Below are positions 32,693-43,199 of a DNA stretch of 64,000 bases, piece after piece. Every line of letters begins with the position of its first letter. Position 1 is the first letter of the stretch. Below the pieces are notes generated by a model. That model did not search any database, was not told where the DNA came from, and worked only from the letters and a program-made list of their open reading frames with translations. Source of the stretch: Ichthyophis bannanicus (taxonomy: Eukaryota; Chordata; Amphibia; Gymnophiona; Ichthyophiidae); contig CM066044.1 of NCBI GenBank assembly GCA_033557465.1, forward strand, positions 192,502,184 through 192,566,183, in the 5' to 3' direction. The translations under genes and the position numbers were made by a program.

Positions 32693-33826
32693 TCACTCAC
32701 CCTGAATTACCCCAGATACAACCTGACGATCAGATATAAAACGTTCTAAATGAGAGCAATCAGTAAACACATAAGATGCCCCCTCAAAACTGATAACACA
32801 TCGCCAAGGAAAACGTAAGTAGAACGTAGCTCCCAAACTCAGAACTTGAGGCTTTAAGGCTAAAAAAAGCCTCCGCCTGAGTTGGGTGCTATGTGCCACG
32901 TCAGGAAAAATATTAACAGTATGGCCACAGAATGTTACAGCCTTACATTTAAAGAAGGCTTTAAGAATTCGTACTTTCAAATCCAAAGAATGAAAAGTCA
33001 CCAATAGCGTAGAACGAGAATTTATTATATCGAGAGAGTCTTCAAGAAAAGCGGTCAGATTAGTTATAGAAGGCTCAGGCAAATCATTACCTCCTTCAGG
33101 AGAGCACTTTTTTTTAGACCGTAGGGGAAGGTAATAGAGAGAAGAAACATCCACTAATTCAGTAATAGAGAGGACCTCCTTTAAGTATTTATCCAGTGAA
33201 ATCCGAGGTGCTAACAGAGAGGTACATGGAAAGTTCAAAAAACGTAAATTATGAGCACGTACAGAATTTTCAAGGGCCTCTAACTTAGAGTGTACCATCA
33301 TGAAATCTTTTATACCGGCAAGATTAGCAACAGTAAGAGGAGCAACTTGATCCTTCAATTTGGAGACTACTTTATCTACTGAAATAACTTTTTCATCCAA
33401 CTGCCACAATGAAGCAACAGTTTCCTGAGAAAAGGTACGCAATAACTTAGCATTACTAGTTAACTTACTATCTATACATTGAAGCGCTCCCCATAGGTCT
33501 TTTAAGGTGACTTCAGCATCGGGAGAAAGAACAGGAAGCTCTGAAACAGAGCTTGACTCAAACACAGGAGTAGGCAAAATCAAAGATGGATTAACATGAC
33601 TCACCATAACTGAAGACTCCTGTAACAAAACGTCAGGAGAAAGGGGCATAGGACAGGGAGGAGGAGTCCGACCCCCTGAACTTAGGGAGACTCCCTCCGG
33701 AGAGGATTGCGCCAACGGACGGGGAACAAGGTGTTTATCCAAGGGGCCTACAACCTTCCCTCCTTTCGCCCCACTAACTCCATCTACTGACACCTTGTTC
33801 TCCGTTTTAGCCTTCCTCTTCCCCAT
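32693..33826 (-). CDS. L1-type ORF1 RNA-binding protein, intact
   Basis: An intact 377-codon frame. I prefer the Met at 33826 (MGKRKAKTENKV) over the upstream Met at 33913, because the extra 29 residues are hydrophobic and unlike ORF1 starts, whereas the basic start is typical. Residues 1-100 are Ser/Pro-rich and probably disordered. Residues about 105-187 form a likely coiled-coil for trimerisation, ending KLEALENSVRAHNLRFLNFP, which leads into the RNA-recognition domain (about 190-285). The C-terminal domain includes VTFCGHTVNIFPDV and LGATFYLRFPWRCVIS. ORF1 proteins bind element RNA and act as chaperones in cytoplasmic particles. An uninterrupted frame suggests a recent insertion. A relative is at 14313-15463. 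Confidence 0.8.
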   Translation of the reverse strand: MGKRKAKTENKVSVDGVSGAKGGKVVGPLDKHLVPRPLAQSSPEGVSLSSGGRTPPPCPMPLSPDVLLQESSVMVSHVNPSLILPTPVFESSSVSELPVLSPDAEVTLKDLWGALQCIDSKLTSNAKLLRTFSQETVASLWQLDEKVISVDKVVSKLKDQVAPLTVANLAGIKDFMMVHSKLEALENSVRAHNLRFLNFPCTSLLAPRISLDKYLKEVLSITELVDVSSLYYLPLRSKKKCSPEGGNDLPEPSITNLTAFLEDSLDIINSRSTLLVTFHSLDLKVRILKAFFKCKAVTFCGHTVNIFPDVAHSTQLRRRLFLALKPQVLSLGATFYLRFPWRCVISFEGASYVFTDCSHLERFISDRQVVSGVIQGE

Positions 33827-34091
33827 GTAACAAAGCAGTGACTCACCACAAACTGAGTACCAACAAATACAAATAAGAAAAAGGAAATTAAAGTAACTCA
33901 AATAAGGAAACAATTACTGTACAAGACCACGAAGCGCCACGTGGCGCCAAAGGGGCGTGAAAGGGGCAGAACCTGCCCCTTTAGACACGCCCCTTCGGAT
34001 CACGCCCGCGGTCACGCTCCGCGGTCGCACAGAACACCTACTAATTTATAGGTAAAAGTCACCAAAGCACAGCCAATCAAACGGCGCCGAA

Positions 34092-34395
34092 CAGATCGTC
34101 CAGGGCAGGAGAGGGTGTCGTCAGCAGCGTGAAAACCGCAGCAGCAATCCCAGGAGCCTGTCTCCAGGCTCCGTACACCTCTTCTCACTCACAGCAACAG
34201 TTCCGGAGCAGCAGGGCCACGGCACAGATTTTAAAGGCACGGCTCAGGACCTCAGCAACAGGTAACCACAGCGATGCCTGCCCGATCGTCCAGGGCAGGA
34301 GAGGGCGTCGTCAGCGGCATGAAAACCGCAGCAGCAATCCCAGGAGCCTGTCTCCAGGCTCCGTACACCACCTCTCACTCACAGCAACAGTTCCC
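34092..34395. repeat. 190-bp tandem 5'-UTR monomers (1.6 copies)
   Basis: The string gatcgtccagggcaggagag starts at about 34094 and again at about 34284. Both copies continue through gcagcaatcccaggagcctg and ctccgtacacc with few differences. It lies just upstream of the ORF1 on the minus strand, the place of promoter monomers in some L1 families. Confidence 0.85.
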
Positions 34396-34588
34396 AAAAA
34401 CGTAAGTCTTTAAATACCTACAAGACAGGTCTTGTAGAGGAATAGGGAGGAGAGAGAAAAGCCATCCTAAATGTGCAGTCAGAGAACAGAGGCAGTAGAG
34501 TGTGGAGAAGGAGGCACAGCACTGCGGAGGGCAGGAGCTGGGTAAAGGACAGATGGAAGACAGGACACACGCTGACAGAACAGAAATA

Positions 34589-36214
34589 CAGCGCCTTGCG
34601 AAAGTATTCATCCCCTCGGTTTTTGTCCTGTTTTGTCACATTACATACAAACTTGAATGGAAATGGAGGTTCATGTGGATGTTAGGTAATGGACCTAACA
34701 GCATAGTCTAAATTGGTGAAGTGGAATGACAATAAAATACCTTGTGTGTGTGTGTATATATATATATATATAAACTGAAAAGTTGTGAGTGCGTATGTAT
34801 TCATCCCTTTTGCTATGAAACCCCTAAATAAGATCTGGTCCAACCAATTAACCTCAGAAGTCACATAATTAGTTGATTAGGGTCCACCTGTGTGCAGTCA
34901 GTGTCACATGATCTGTCACATGATACCTGTATAAAGATACCTGTTCTGAAAGGCCTCTGACTCTGTAACACTACTAAGCAAGCACATGAAGGCCAAGGGG
35001 CACTCCAAACAGGTCAGAGACAAAGTTGTGGAGAAGTATAGATCAGGGTTGGGTTATAAAAAAATATCCCAAATTCTGAATAACCCACGGAGCTCCATTA
35101 AATCCATCATAACAAAATGGAAAGAATATGGCACCACTACAAACCTGACGAGAGAAGGCCGCCCAGCAAAACTCACAGACTGGGCAAGGAGGGCATTAAT
35201 CAGAGATGCCACAAAGATACCAAGGATAACACTGAAGCAGCTGCAAAGATCTACAGTGTAGATGGGAGTATCTGTCCATAGGACCACTTTAAGCCACACA
35301 CTCCACAGAGTGGGGCTTTATGGAAGATTGGCCAGAAAAAAGCTATTGCTTAAAGAAAGAAGTAAGAAAACACATCTGGAGTTTGCACAACAGAATGTGG
35401 CGGACCTCTCCAAACACATGGAAGAAGGTTCTCTGGTCAGATGAGACAAAAAATGAACTTTTTGGCCATCATGGGAAACGCCATGTGTGGTGCAAACCCA
35501 ACACTTCCCATCACCTCGAGAACATCATTCCCACAGTGAAACATGGTGGTGGCAGCATCATGCTGTGGGGATGTTTTTCATTGGCAGGGACAGGAAAACT
35601 GGTCAGGACTGAATGAATGATGGATGGCACAAAATACAGGGCAGTTCTTGAAGAAAACCTGTTTGTCTGCCAGAGATTTGAGACCGGGACAAAGGTTCAC
35701 CTTCCAGCAGGACAATGACCCTAAACATACTGCTAAAGCTGGTTTAAAGGGAAACATTTAAATGTCTTGGAATGGCCTAGTCAAAGACCAGACCTCAATC
35801 CAACTGAGAATCTGTGGCATGACTTGAAGATTGTTTTACACCGACGCAACCATCTAACTTGAAGGAGTTGGAACAGTTTTGCCTTGAGGAATGGATGAAA
35901 ATCCTAGTGACTAGATGTGCTAAGCTAATGGAGACATATCCCAAGAGACTTGCAGCTGTAATTGCAGCAAAGGGTGGTTCTACAAAGTATTGACTTTGGG
36001 GGGGGAATACATATGCACACTCCTGATTTCAATTTTTGTTTTTTTGTCTTAATTATTGTTTGTGTCGCAATAAAGGATATTTTGCACCTTCAAAGTCATA
36101 GGCATGTTGTGTATATCACATGGTGCTAACCCCCAGATCTCCATTTTAATTCCAGGTAGTAAGGCGACAAAACAGGACAAACAGCGAGGGGGAGAATACT
36201 TTCACAAGGCACTA
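34589..36214 (+). mobile_element. Tc1-like transposon, complete but inactive
   Basis: The terminal repeats begin cagcgccttgcgaaagtatt and end with a matching inverse, aatactttcacaaggcacta. TA dinucleotides flank both ends (34587-34588 and 36215-36216). The inner part of the repeats, tttttgtcctgttttgtcac, has its inverse at about 36168-36180. A GT/TA microsatellite lies at 34743-34772. Confidence 0.9.
34986..35993 (+). pseudogene. Tc1 transposase, disrupted
   Basis: A cut-and-paste transposase that binds its own terminal repeats. The N-terminal helix-turn-helix region reads VVEKYRSGLGYKKISQIL and then a second HTH with GRPAKLTDWARRAL. The DDE catalytic core is recognisable: [11 protein letters not shown] (35420-35462), QQDNDPKHTA near 35707, and [15 protein letters not shown] near 35790 with the final acidic residue. 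An in-frame stop at 35259 and frameshifts near 35400, 35615 and 35730 destroy it. The last codons end ...TKY at 35990. The length is normal for the family (about 340 residues). Confidence 0.85.
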
Positions 36215-36320
36215 TATATACAGGACAATAAATAACAAACTAGACTCTGAACAGGCACAGGAAAATACCTGAACAGAACATACAAAGTTAGCTGTAGCTT
36301 GCACTGAGGGCTGTAGTCCC

Positions 36321-37134
36321 GACTTGGCAACACTCAGATTTCTGACTGGTCTGCATGACGCATCGGTTAGTCTTTATCCTCCTATCCAATAGCTCTCGTT
36401 ACTCCTCCCATTGAACACTCATCAAGGTCATGTGTTGAACTGCAGGAAAAAGAGGGGTGCTCCCAGTTTCAGTTTCTTATTTCCCCTCCCCTCCCCATAT
36501 CCCTCTTTTCCTCTCCCAGCCTTTTGTCCTCATGTACTTATCTCGGCTTTTATGCCCCTCCTAAGCTCAGCCTTCTCCATCTCGTCTTCTGCCTCCCATC
36601 CTTTCCCCAGTCTCTCGCCTTCCTCCCTCCATCTGTCCCTCCCCTTTCCTGGTCTTTCTGCCATCCCTAAAGAAATAGTTCCTTCGTTTCTTTTCTAAAT
36701 AGTTTGTAATTTGGTGATTTCTCTGACCAAATAGCTTCCTGAATATCAAATCTGATATTAAAATAAACGTTTGTCTCTTGGTTCAGCTAGCATTTGAGCT
36801 GAACACAGGACATAGGTGTGAAAGGGACTGTTTTATACTTCAAGTGATGGACTTTGAGGTAGGTAGATCGTGCTAGATGGGTCTATGATCTCTTCACCAG
36901 TACAGGCCCCAACCTGATACTATAGAAGAAAAGTATAAAGGAACTGGTCTGACCTGTACATCAAAGCCAAGTCTGCTATGTCACCTGGTTACAGGAAGAT
37001 GACATGGGAAACCTGGTCTTTAAACAAAGAAGCAGAGAAAATGACAGCCTATCCAGTCTGCCCATCCATTATGATTACCTGGACGACGGGCCTTCCCCAA
37101 GAGAAGGGGATTCTAGCTAGGACAGATAGCTAGT
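36321..37134. other. Unassigned; CT-rich tract and a CR1 tail scrap
   Basis: 36460-36700 is pyrimidine-rich. At about 37010-37085 a phrase (gacagcctatccagtctgcccatcca) looks like a reversed CR1 3' tail. Nothing else is recognised. Confidence 0.4.
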
Positions 37135-38072
37135 TTATCAGGGGTCAGACCAAGGGTCCATCATCCTATTTCCAACAGTGGCCAATCCAGGTCACAAGTA
37201 CCTGCCAGGTACCCAGAAGGTACACAGATTACATGCTGCTTGTCCTAGGGGTAAGCAGTGGATTTTCCCAGTCCACTTTAATAATGATTTATGGACATTT
37301 CCTCTAGGAAATCGTCCAAGCCTCATTTAAACCCAGCTACACGAACCGCTTTAACTACATCTTTTGGTAACGAATTCTAGAGTTTGATTATGCATTGAGT
37401 GAAAAAATATTTTCTCCAATTTTTCTTAAATGCACTGCATTGTAGTTTCATTGCCTTTCCCCCTAGTCTTTCTACTTTTTGAAGGAGTAAACGTCCAATT
37501 CAAGTTGACCCATTCTACTCCATTCGTTATTTTGTAGACCTTTATCATATTTCCCTTCAGCCATCTTTTCCAAGTTGAAAAGCCCTAACCTTTTAAGCCT
37601 TTCCTCATAGGAATATCCTTCCACCCCCTTTACCATTTTGATTGGTCTTCTCTGTACGTTTTCTAATTCTGCTATATCCTTTTTAAGATATGGCGACCAA
37701 AATTACACACAATATTCAAGGTGCGGTCGCACCCTGGAATGATACAGAGGCATTATAATATCCTTTGTTTTATTCTCTATTTCTTTCCTTATGATTCCCA
37801 GCATTTTATCTGCTTTCTTGGCCACTGCTGCACACTGGGCAGAAGATTTCAATGTATTATCTACAATGATGCCCAGCTCCTTTTCCTGGGTGGTGGTTCC
37901 TAATGTGGAACCTTGCATTGTGTAACCATAGTTTGGGTTGTTCTTCCCTAAGTGCATAACTTTGCACCTGTCCACATTAAATTTTATGTCATTTGGATGC
38001 CCAGTCTCCCAATTTCTCAAGGTCCTCTTGTAATTTTTTTGCAATCCTCCTGTGTTTTAACAATCTTTTTTC
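37135..38072 (-). mobile_element. CR1-group LINE (subfamily B), 5'-truncated
   Basis: The minus strand matches the copy at 58521-59893 from the tail (cagaccaagggtccatcat..., 37150) up to the segment KLGDWASK (38000). A partial open frame at 38044-37703 carries VMHLGKNNPNYGYTMQGS and TTTQEKELGIIVDNTLK. The remaining C-terminal part is shifted. Similarity stops near 38072. Confidence 0.8.
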
Positions 38073-38159
38073 TTTTACTTTCTTTTGAATGGTCTGTATT
38101 TGTAGGTTATTTGTATAAATCATTCCTATGTAAACTTCTGCTGTTATATTTTTGTAAAA

Positions 38160-38345
38160 CTGCAGATAGAGAGAACACGACAGCATATAAAGACCATGCA
38201 GTCTATCCACTCTGCCCACCAAACCAAATGCTCAGCTCTACGATCTCTTCTGCTGTCTCGTGCTAGTCCCAGGCTTTCTTCAATTCAGATACTGTTTTTG
38301 TTTTCTCCGCCACAATCCCCTCTCCCAGGAGGTGGTGGAGATAGG
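38160..38345 (-). repeat. CR1-A-type 3' UTR fragment
   Basis: Reversed tail phrases (cgacagcatataaagaccatgc and cagtctatccactctgccca) and ctcccaggaggtggtgga match the opposite strand of CR1-A 3' ends in the window. It is short and decayed. Confidence 0.5.
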
Positions 38346-38474
38346 GTTTAGGATTAACTCTTTAATTAATAAGCTTTTCTTTTGGTTAATCTCATTTAAG
38401 AACTGACCACCTCTAAAGTTAATTTGTGATTGGCATGCCTATCCAAAGCTTAATAATTGTCTCATTATAAGTTG

Positions 38475-39128
38475 GACTGGAGTTAACTCAGGCCTCACTT
38501 GGAACATTGTGTTCAGTTTTGGAGACCATATCCCGCAAAGGATATAAAAAGGCTGGAAGCAGTTCATAGGAAGGTAACCAAAATGATTTGGAGCCTGTGT
38601 CAGAAGACTATGAGAAGAGACTTGAAGACCTAAATATGTACACTCTGGAGGAGAGGAGGACCAGGGGAGATATGATTCAAATATTTAAATACTTAAAGAG
38701 TATTAATGAACAAACAAACCTCTTCCAAAACAGGGAAGCTGTAAAACTAGAGGGCATAACATGAAGCTGCAAGGGGGTAAACTGAAAGGCAATGTCAGGA
38801 AATACTTTTTCACTGAAAGTGTGGTGGATGCTTGGAATGCCCTCCCGATGGAAGTGGTGGGGGCAAATGCAATAATAGAATTCAAAATGGCATGAGACAG
38901 ACACAGTGGATCCCTTTATAGCAACAGGATAAAATTAAAATAAACATAACTATCTCTTATATCTGAACAAATAGGGGTGACCTACATGGAGCAGTGGGTA
39001 CACCCCTAAACAAAGGCATGGGGAGGGGTGACCTGCATAGAGCAGCAAGTGCTCCTACTCTTGCCATCTTGCTGGGCAGGCTCAATGGACCATACTGGTC
39101 TTTATCTGCCATCATATACTATGTTACT
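38475..39128 (+). mobile_element. CR1-group LINE (subfamily A2), 5'-truncated
   Basis: It matches the element at 8397-9923 from ggcctcacttggaa (38490) to the tail catatactatgttactat (39112-39128). It encodes broken pieces of the RT C-terminus (LEERRTRGDMIQIFKYLK). Confidence 0.8.
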
Positions 39129-39610
39129 ATGTGGATCAGGATCCAAAAGCGGCCTCGAAGAGGTGAGTTTTTAATCTGGATTTGAAAAGGGCCAGAGATG
39201 AGGCCTGACATACCGATTCAGGTAGTTTGTTCCATGAATAAGGAGCAGCAAGGTGGAAAGATCAAAGTCTGGAGTTGGCAGTAAAAGAGAAGGGCACAGA
39301 TAGAAGGGATCTGCCAGAAGAGCGGAATGCCCGAGGAGCGATGTAGGGAGAGATAAGAGAGGAAAGTCAGTGAGGAGCCACAGAGTGAATGCATTTATAG
39401 GTCAGTAGGAGAAGTTTGAACTGGATACGGAAATGGTTAGGGAACCAATGAAGCGACTTGAGAAGAGGGGTTATATGAGCATAGCAAGGCTGGTGGAAGA
39501 TTAGCCGCGAGGCTGAGTTTTGAAGAGATTGAAGAGGAGAGAGATGATTCAGAGGGAGACTAGCAAGGAGGAGTATGTCAGAATGTAATGCTAGAGGTAA
39601 GGCTGACAAA
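39129..39610 (-). mobile_element. L2-group LINE (subfamily C) 3' fragment
   Basis: The sequence is close to 27984-28400, for example cctcgaagaggtgagtttt and aaagatcaaagtctggag. The minus-strand frame 39648-39367 has SLPLNHLSPLQSLQNSAS and SLHWFPNHFRIQFKLLLLTY, the L2 C-terminus. It directly follows the CR1-A2 tail. Confidence 0.75.
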
Positions 39611-41394
39611 TGAGGGAATGCTCTAGCGAGTATGCTCTGAGCAAGCACTCATTTCCATGAGAAGAGGCACTGTTGGATGTTTCCCTGGGACCAGGTAAAT
39701 ATTATTGGTCCACAAGGATGCCACAGCTTTGGGACCTCCCTTTGCTGAGTGCTTGGGCCAGGAATTCCCTGATCTGACGTGGCCGGGAGCGAGTATGCAG
39801 GCTAGGGGACCTGAGAGCCTTTCTAGAAGGAGAGAGCAGATCTATTTTCCTTTCCTGTTTTCTGTCAGCGTGTGATCCAAGCCCCGTTCAGTGTTGAATA
39901 CTGAATACATTGACAAGAAAGGAGTTAAAAAAAGAAAACTTCAGCCAGGTGCAGAAAGCAGCGGCTCATTCCCGCAGTAGTATGTGCTGTTTTCCTGTCA
40001 GCACATTGTTTAATACTGTGATAATTTGCCTGCCATTAGTTTACTGTATCGAGCGTGAAACCTTTTTTTCAGCATGTACATTAGGAAACTGAACTGAAGC
40101 TCAGCGCAGTGTGTTAATGCATGGCTTATTGCATTGACCCCATAGTCCTAGGGCCAAATGTTTCCCCACCACAGGACTGGCAATTTGTCTGTGTTTGAAC
40201 AGAGGGGAAAATATTACATCACCGGCTGTGTCCCTTTAAAGCTCTGCCCTGTGGAGTAAGAGGGGGTATCTGTAGTTTTAGAGCAGTGGTTCCCAACCCA
40301 GTCCTCGGGTACCCCCAGGCCAGTCAGGTTTTCAGGGTATCCATAATGAATATGCATGAGAGAGATTTGTATACAATGGGCAGCATGCAGATCTGTCTCA
40401 TGCATATTCATTGTGGATATCCTGAAAACCTGACTGGCCTGGGGGTACCCGAGAGCTGGGGTGGGAACCACTGGTTTAGACTCAGGATAGCATCGCCCTT
40501 GGCTCTGTGGGCTTTGTAGCTACTAGTCACAAGCAGGTCACTGTGTGGGATTTGGCCCTTGGAGTTTGTGGAGAATAAATTCAGAAGGGAGAGCACAGAT
40601 TCTGGCTCATGGACTCTTTTGAACCTGCTCCTTTTTCCCCATTGCAGCTAGAGAGGAAGGGGAAACCCCTGCTGGCTTTGATCTGGTACTTTAAAAATTT
40701 TTTTTAAATATTAACACCAATGCAACTGTTTTGAATTCTGTGTAGGGTGGTTGTAGTTCCAGCTGGGTCTCATTCCTCACTCAAACCATCCAGCTGTCAT
40801 CTTACTGCTACACAGTTTCTCTGCTTCCCCAACACTTCCAGCCGGAGTAACAAAGCTCTTGACTTGTGCCCGTGATCAGACACTGAGGCAACTCTGAGCA
40901 GTGCCAAGCTCTAACAGGCCTTGATGATGACCCTGCCATGTCATGGCACCGTTATTAGTAGGCTATCTATCATGCAGCCAGCATCAATGTGGCACGGTGC
41001 TCAGCATAAGAATTACAGAACAGAGCCTCTTACAAATAGCTTGTGGTCCCTGTGTCTAATCAAAAGTGGGAAAATTAAGGTTGGTCAATTTACTCAATTA
41101 GTTTTAGACAGATTGATTCCATCCTGGTGTTGCTGTCAATCAAGTTTACAGAATTACTCAAACAAATCGCCCTTGCCCCCTTCCTCTGGAGAACTCCATT
41201 ATTTTTCTTGAGTAGCCCAGAATTGCTTTTTGTTCATTAAGACTGCGCGGCAGTTGGAGAGACGATCACCTGTAGAGATTTGTTCATGATACCTGGAAAA
41301 TGGGACTTTGATGCAGAGAAGGAAAAGTAGGAAGTAGGGGCTGGTTGGGTACATGTTGGCAACTCTGCTGGGATCACTCCCAACTCTGCTTTTT
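39611..41394. other. Unassigned except for one MITE
   Basis: Only the fold-back element at 40284-40473 is recognised. Short frames here have no domains. Confidence 0.5.
40284..40473. mobile_element. hAT-like fold-back MITE, well preserved
   Basis: A 190-bp near-perfect palindrome. It starts cagtggttcccaaccc and ends with the inverse, gtgggaaccactg; inner halves such as caggttttcaggg.atcca mirror across the centre at about 40378. The flanks ttttagag and gtttagac share six of eight bases. The two half-palindromes explain the mirrored short open frames on both strands. Confidence 0.85.
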
Positions 41395-41848
41395 AAAGTT
41401 GGGAATGTTCCCAAAAGACTGAAGATGGGCCAATGTGGTTCCTGCCTACAAAAGCGTAAGTGAAGAAGAGGTTAGGAACTACAGGCTGGTTAGTCTGACC
41501 TCTATGATGAGTAAATTAATGGAAATACTACTAAAGCAGAGGATAGTGCGAGTCTGGAATCCAAGGGATTATAGGATCCGAGACAGCATGGCTTTACTAG
41601 CAGTAGGTCTTGCCAGATGAATCTGATTGATTTTTTTTTGACTGGGTGACCAGAGAATTGGATTGGGGGAGAATACTAGATGTGGTATACTTAGATTTCA
41701 GTATGGTGTTTGATACCAGACCCATCAGCAATTTATAAATAAACTGAGGGCCCTCGGGATGGACCCTAAAGTGACTGACTGAGCTGGAAACTGGTTGAGT
41801 GGGAGGGGACGGAGAGTAGTAGTGAATGGAGTTCACTATGAAGATGGG
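41395..41848 (+). mobile_element. CR1-A internal RT fragment
   Basis: It encodes broken pieces of the RT fingers and palm: NYRLVSLTSMMSKLMEILL (41478 on), DWVTRELDW and VVYLDFSMVFDT (41640-41715). It is truncated on both sides. Confidence 0.7.
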
Positions 41849-43199
41849 GGCTGCGTCTTATGACCACTACCCTCTTCTTATGACCCCCCCCCCCCCCCAC
41901 CACCAGCACCTCTGGTTACATTTCAACCTTCCTACCAACCAAAAACCCCACACAACATACCCCAAAAACCATATCCAAAACAAAAACACACCCCAGCAAC
42001 CAGAGCCATGAGCAAATAACACATAGCCGGAAAATAAACACCTGAAACCCTGTAACCCAAGAAAACTATTCCCAGTCAGTGAGCACAGCCCTCAAATGCC
42101 CAAATGCCAGCTTGCATTATACCACCGCTACCCCCACCCAACAAAATCCAGATCCATTACAATACCACTGCCCCAAACAGTTACCAGAAAATGGCCACCA
42201 AATCTCTGCTTGTGTCATCTTCTCCACTGTTTATGCCCCTGCGATCCTCGATCGGCAGCTGCAAGAACACTTCACTGACAGGACCCATCTACAGGATGCT
42301 GCTGCAAGAGGAAACCAGACAAAAACCCCACAAAATAAGGGCAAGGGAGGGAAAAGGAGCAGGACATAGTACAAAAAGGCACAAAACCAGACCTCAAAAC
42401 ACCAAAACCGTATAAACTGGCTGAGACCCCCACAGCCCCCCTTTATGGCTCCACACTTAAGTCCAAAAGAAAAAAAACAGCAATATACCTGCAAACAGTC
42501 ACTATCCATACAGGTGGCCACTCACACCTCTTGCCGTTTGGGAGATCGCCGATTCAGTCTCTCCAGGAAAAGCTGCATTTCCTCGTTTGACGGTGGCGTC
42601 CAAACTCTGTCCCCATGATGGACTCACAGCTGGGTTGGTGAGGGCAAATCCTATTCCCTTCTCAACAAGCATGGAGCACACAGCCGTCATCTCCTTACGC
42701 ATGGCCGCCACTTGCATGACGTAATCATTGAACACCAGGAGCCGTTTACCTTCATACTCAACGATCGATTTCTCCAAAAGGCCTGTATAATATGCTCTTT
42801 ATCAAGCCAACACAAATAGCATGCTATTGCTGGCCTTGGCCTCTCCGCCCAGTCGCACACTGGCCGCATACAATGAACACACTCACACTGGTAGCTAAGG
42901 GCCCCGACTGGTCTTCTCCAGCCTCAGCTGCTACGGCAGCCATTCATTAAAAAATGTGTACAGTTCCTGCTTACGAGCAGTCTCCAAGAGCCTGATCATA
43001 CAAAGATTGTTCCTGTGACTCCTATTCTCGAGCTCCTCCACCCAATCAAACAGCGCGATCCTTTTCCACTTTAAGGCTGCTACCTCTGCCTCCACACATC
43101 AGCCCGCATCCTCCTGGGCCACGATCCTCTCCTCTGCAGCCTCAATCCGCTGCACCCCGTCTCAGATTTCCATTGCAGCCTATTTAATTTGTCTTCCAG
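41849..43199 (-). pseudogene. L1/Tx1-like ORF1 relic, interrupted on its 5' side
   Basis: The minus strand reads LEDKLNRLQWKS (43195 leftwards), then a shifted segment VEELENRSHRNNLCMIRLLE with FFNEWLP (about 43060-42930). Next comes YEGKRLLVFNDYVMQVAAMR with LVEKGIGFALTNPAV (42750-42610). These are the coiled-coil end, RNA-recognition start and C-terminal domain of ORF1 proteins. The 5' part continues at 47605-47880 after removal of the L2 element. Between 41849 and 42490 I see only C-rich and unassigned sequence. Confidence 0.65.

Larger units (their letters stand above)
32460..34395 (-). mobile_element. L1-type ORF1-only retrotransposon (HAL1-like)
   Basis: A 1.94-kb minus-strand element with a poly(A) tail (T run from 32460), one intact ORF and a 5' UTR of 190-bp monomers. 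A perfect 16-bp target duplication, aaaaacgtaagtcttt, flanks it (32444-32459, 34396-34411). That is the hallmark of L1-machinery integration. No ORF2 is present and no internal deletion scar is evident. In mammals such elements are called HAL1; here the resemblance is in design, not proven ancestry. Confidence 0.85.
27805..36320 (-). mobile_element. L2-group LINE (subfamily C), near full length, three nested insertions
   Basis: The 3' end (27805-27990) has the phrase ggcactgtacagacacatg...cagagcttacagtcta. Leftward reading gives RT and endonuclease relics at 28030-30633 and 31542-32019, then a 5' UTR made of two diverged units. One unit is at 32040-32443. The other is split over 34412-34586 and 36217-36320; both share tttacccagct and caggtattttcctgtg. 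Insertions are CR1 (30640-31535), an ORF1-only element (32460-34395) and Tc1 (34589-36214). Removing them leaves about 4.1 kb, a plausible full length. The 5' limit is approximate. Confidence 0.8.
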
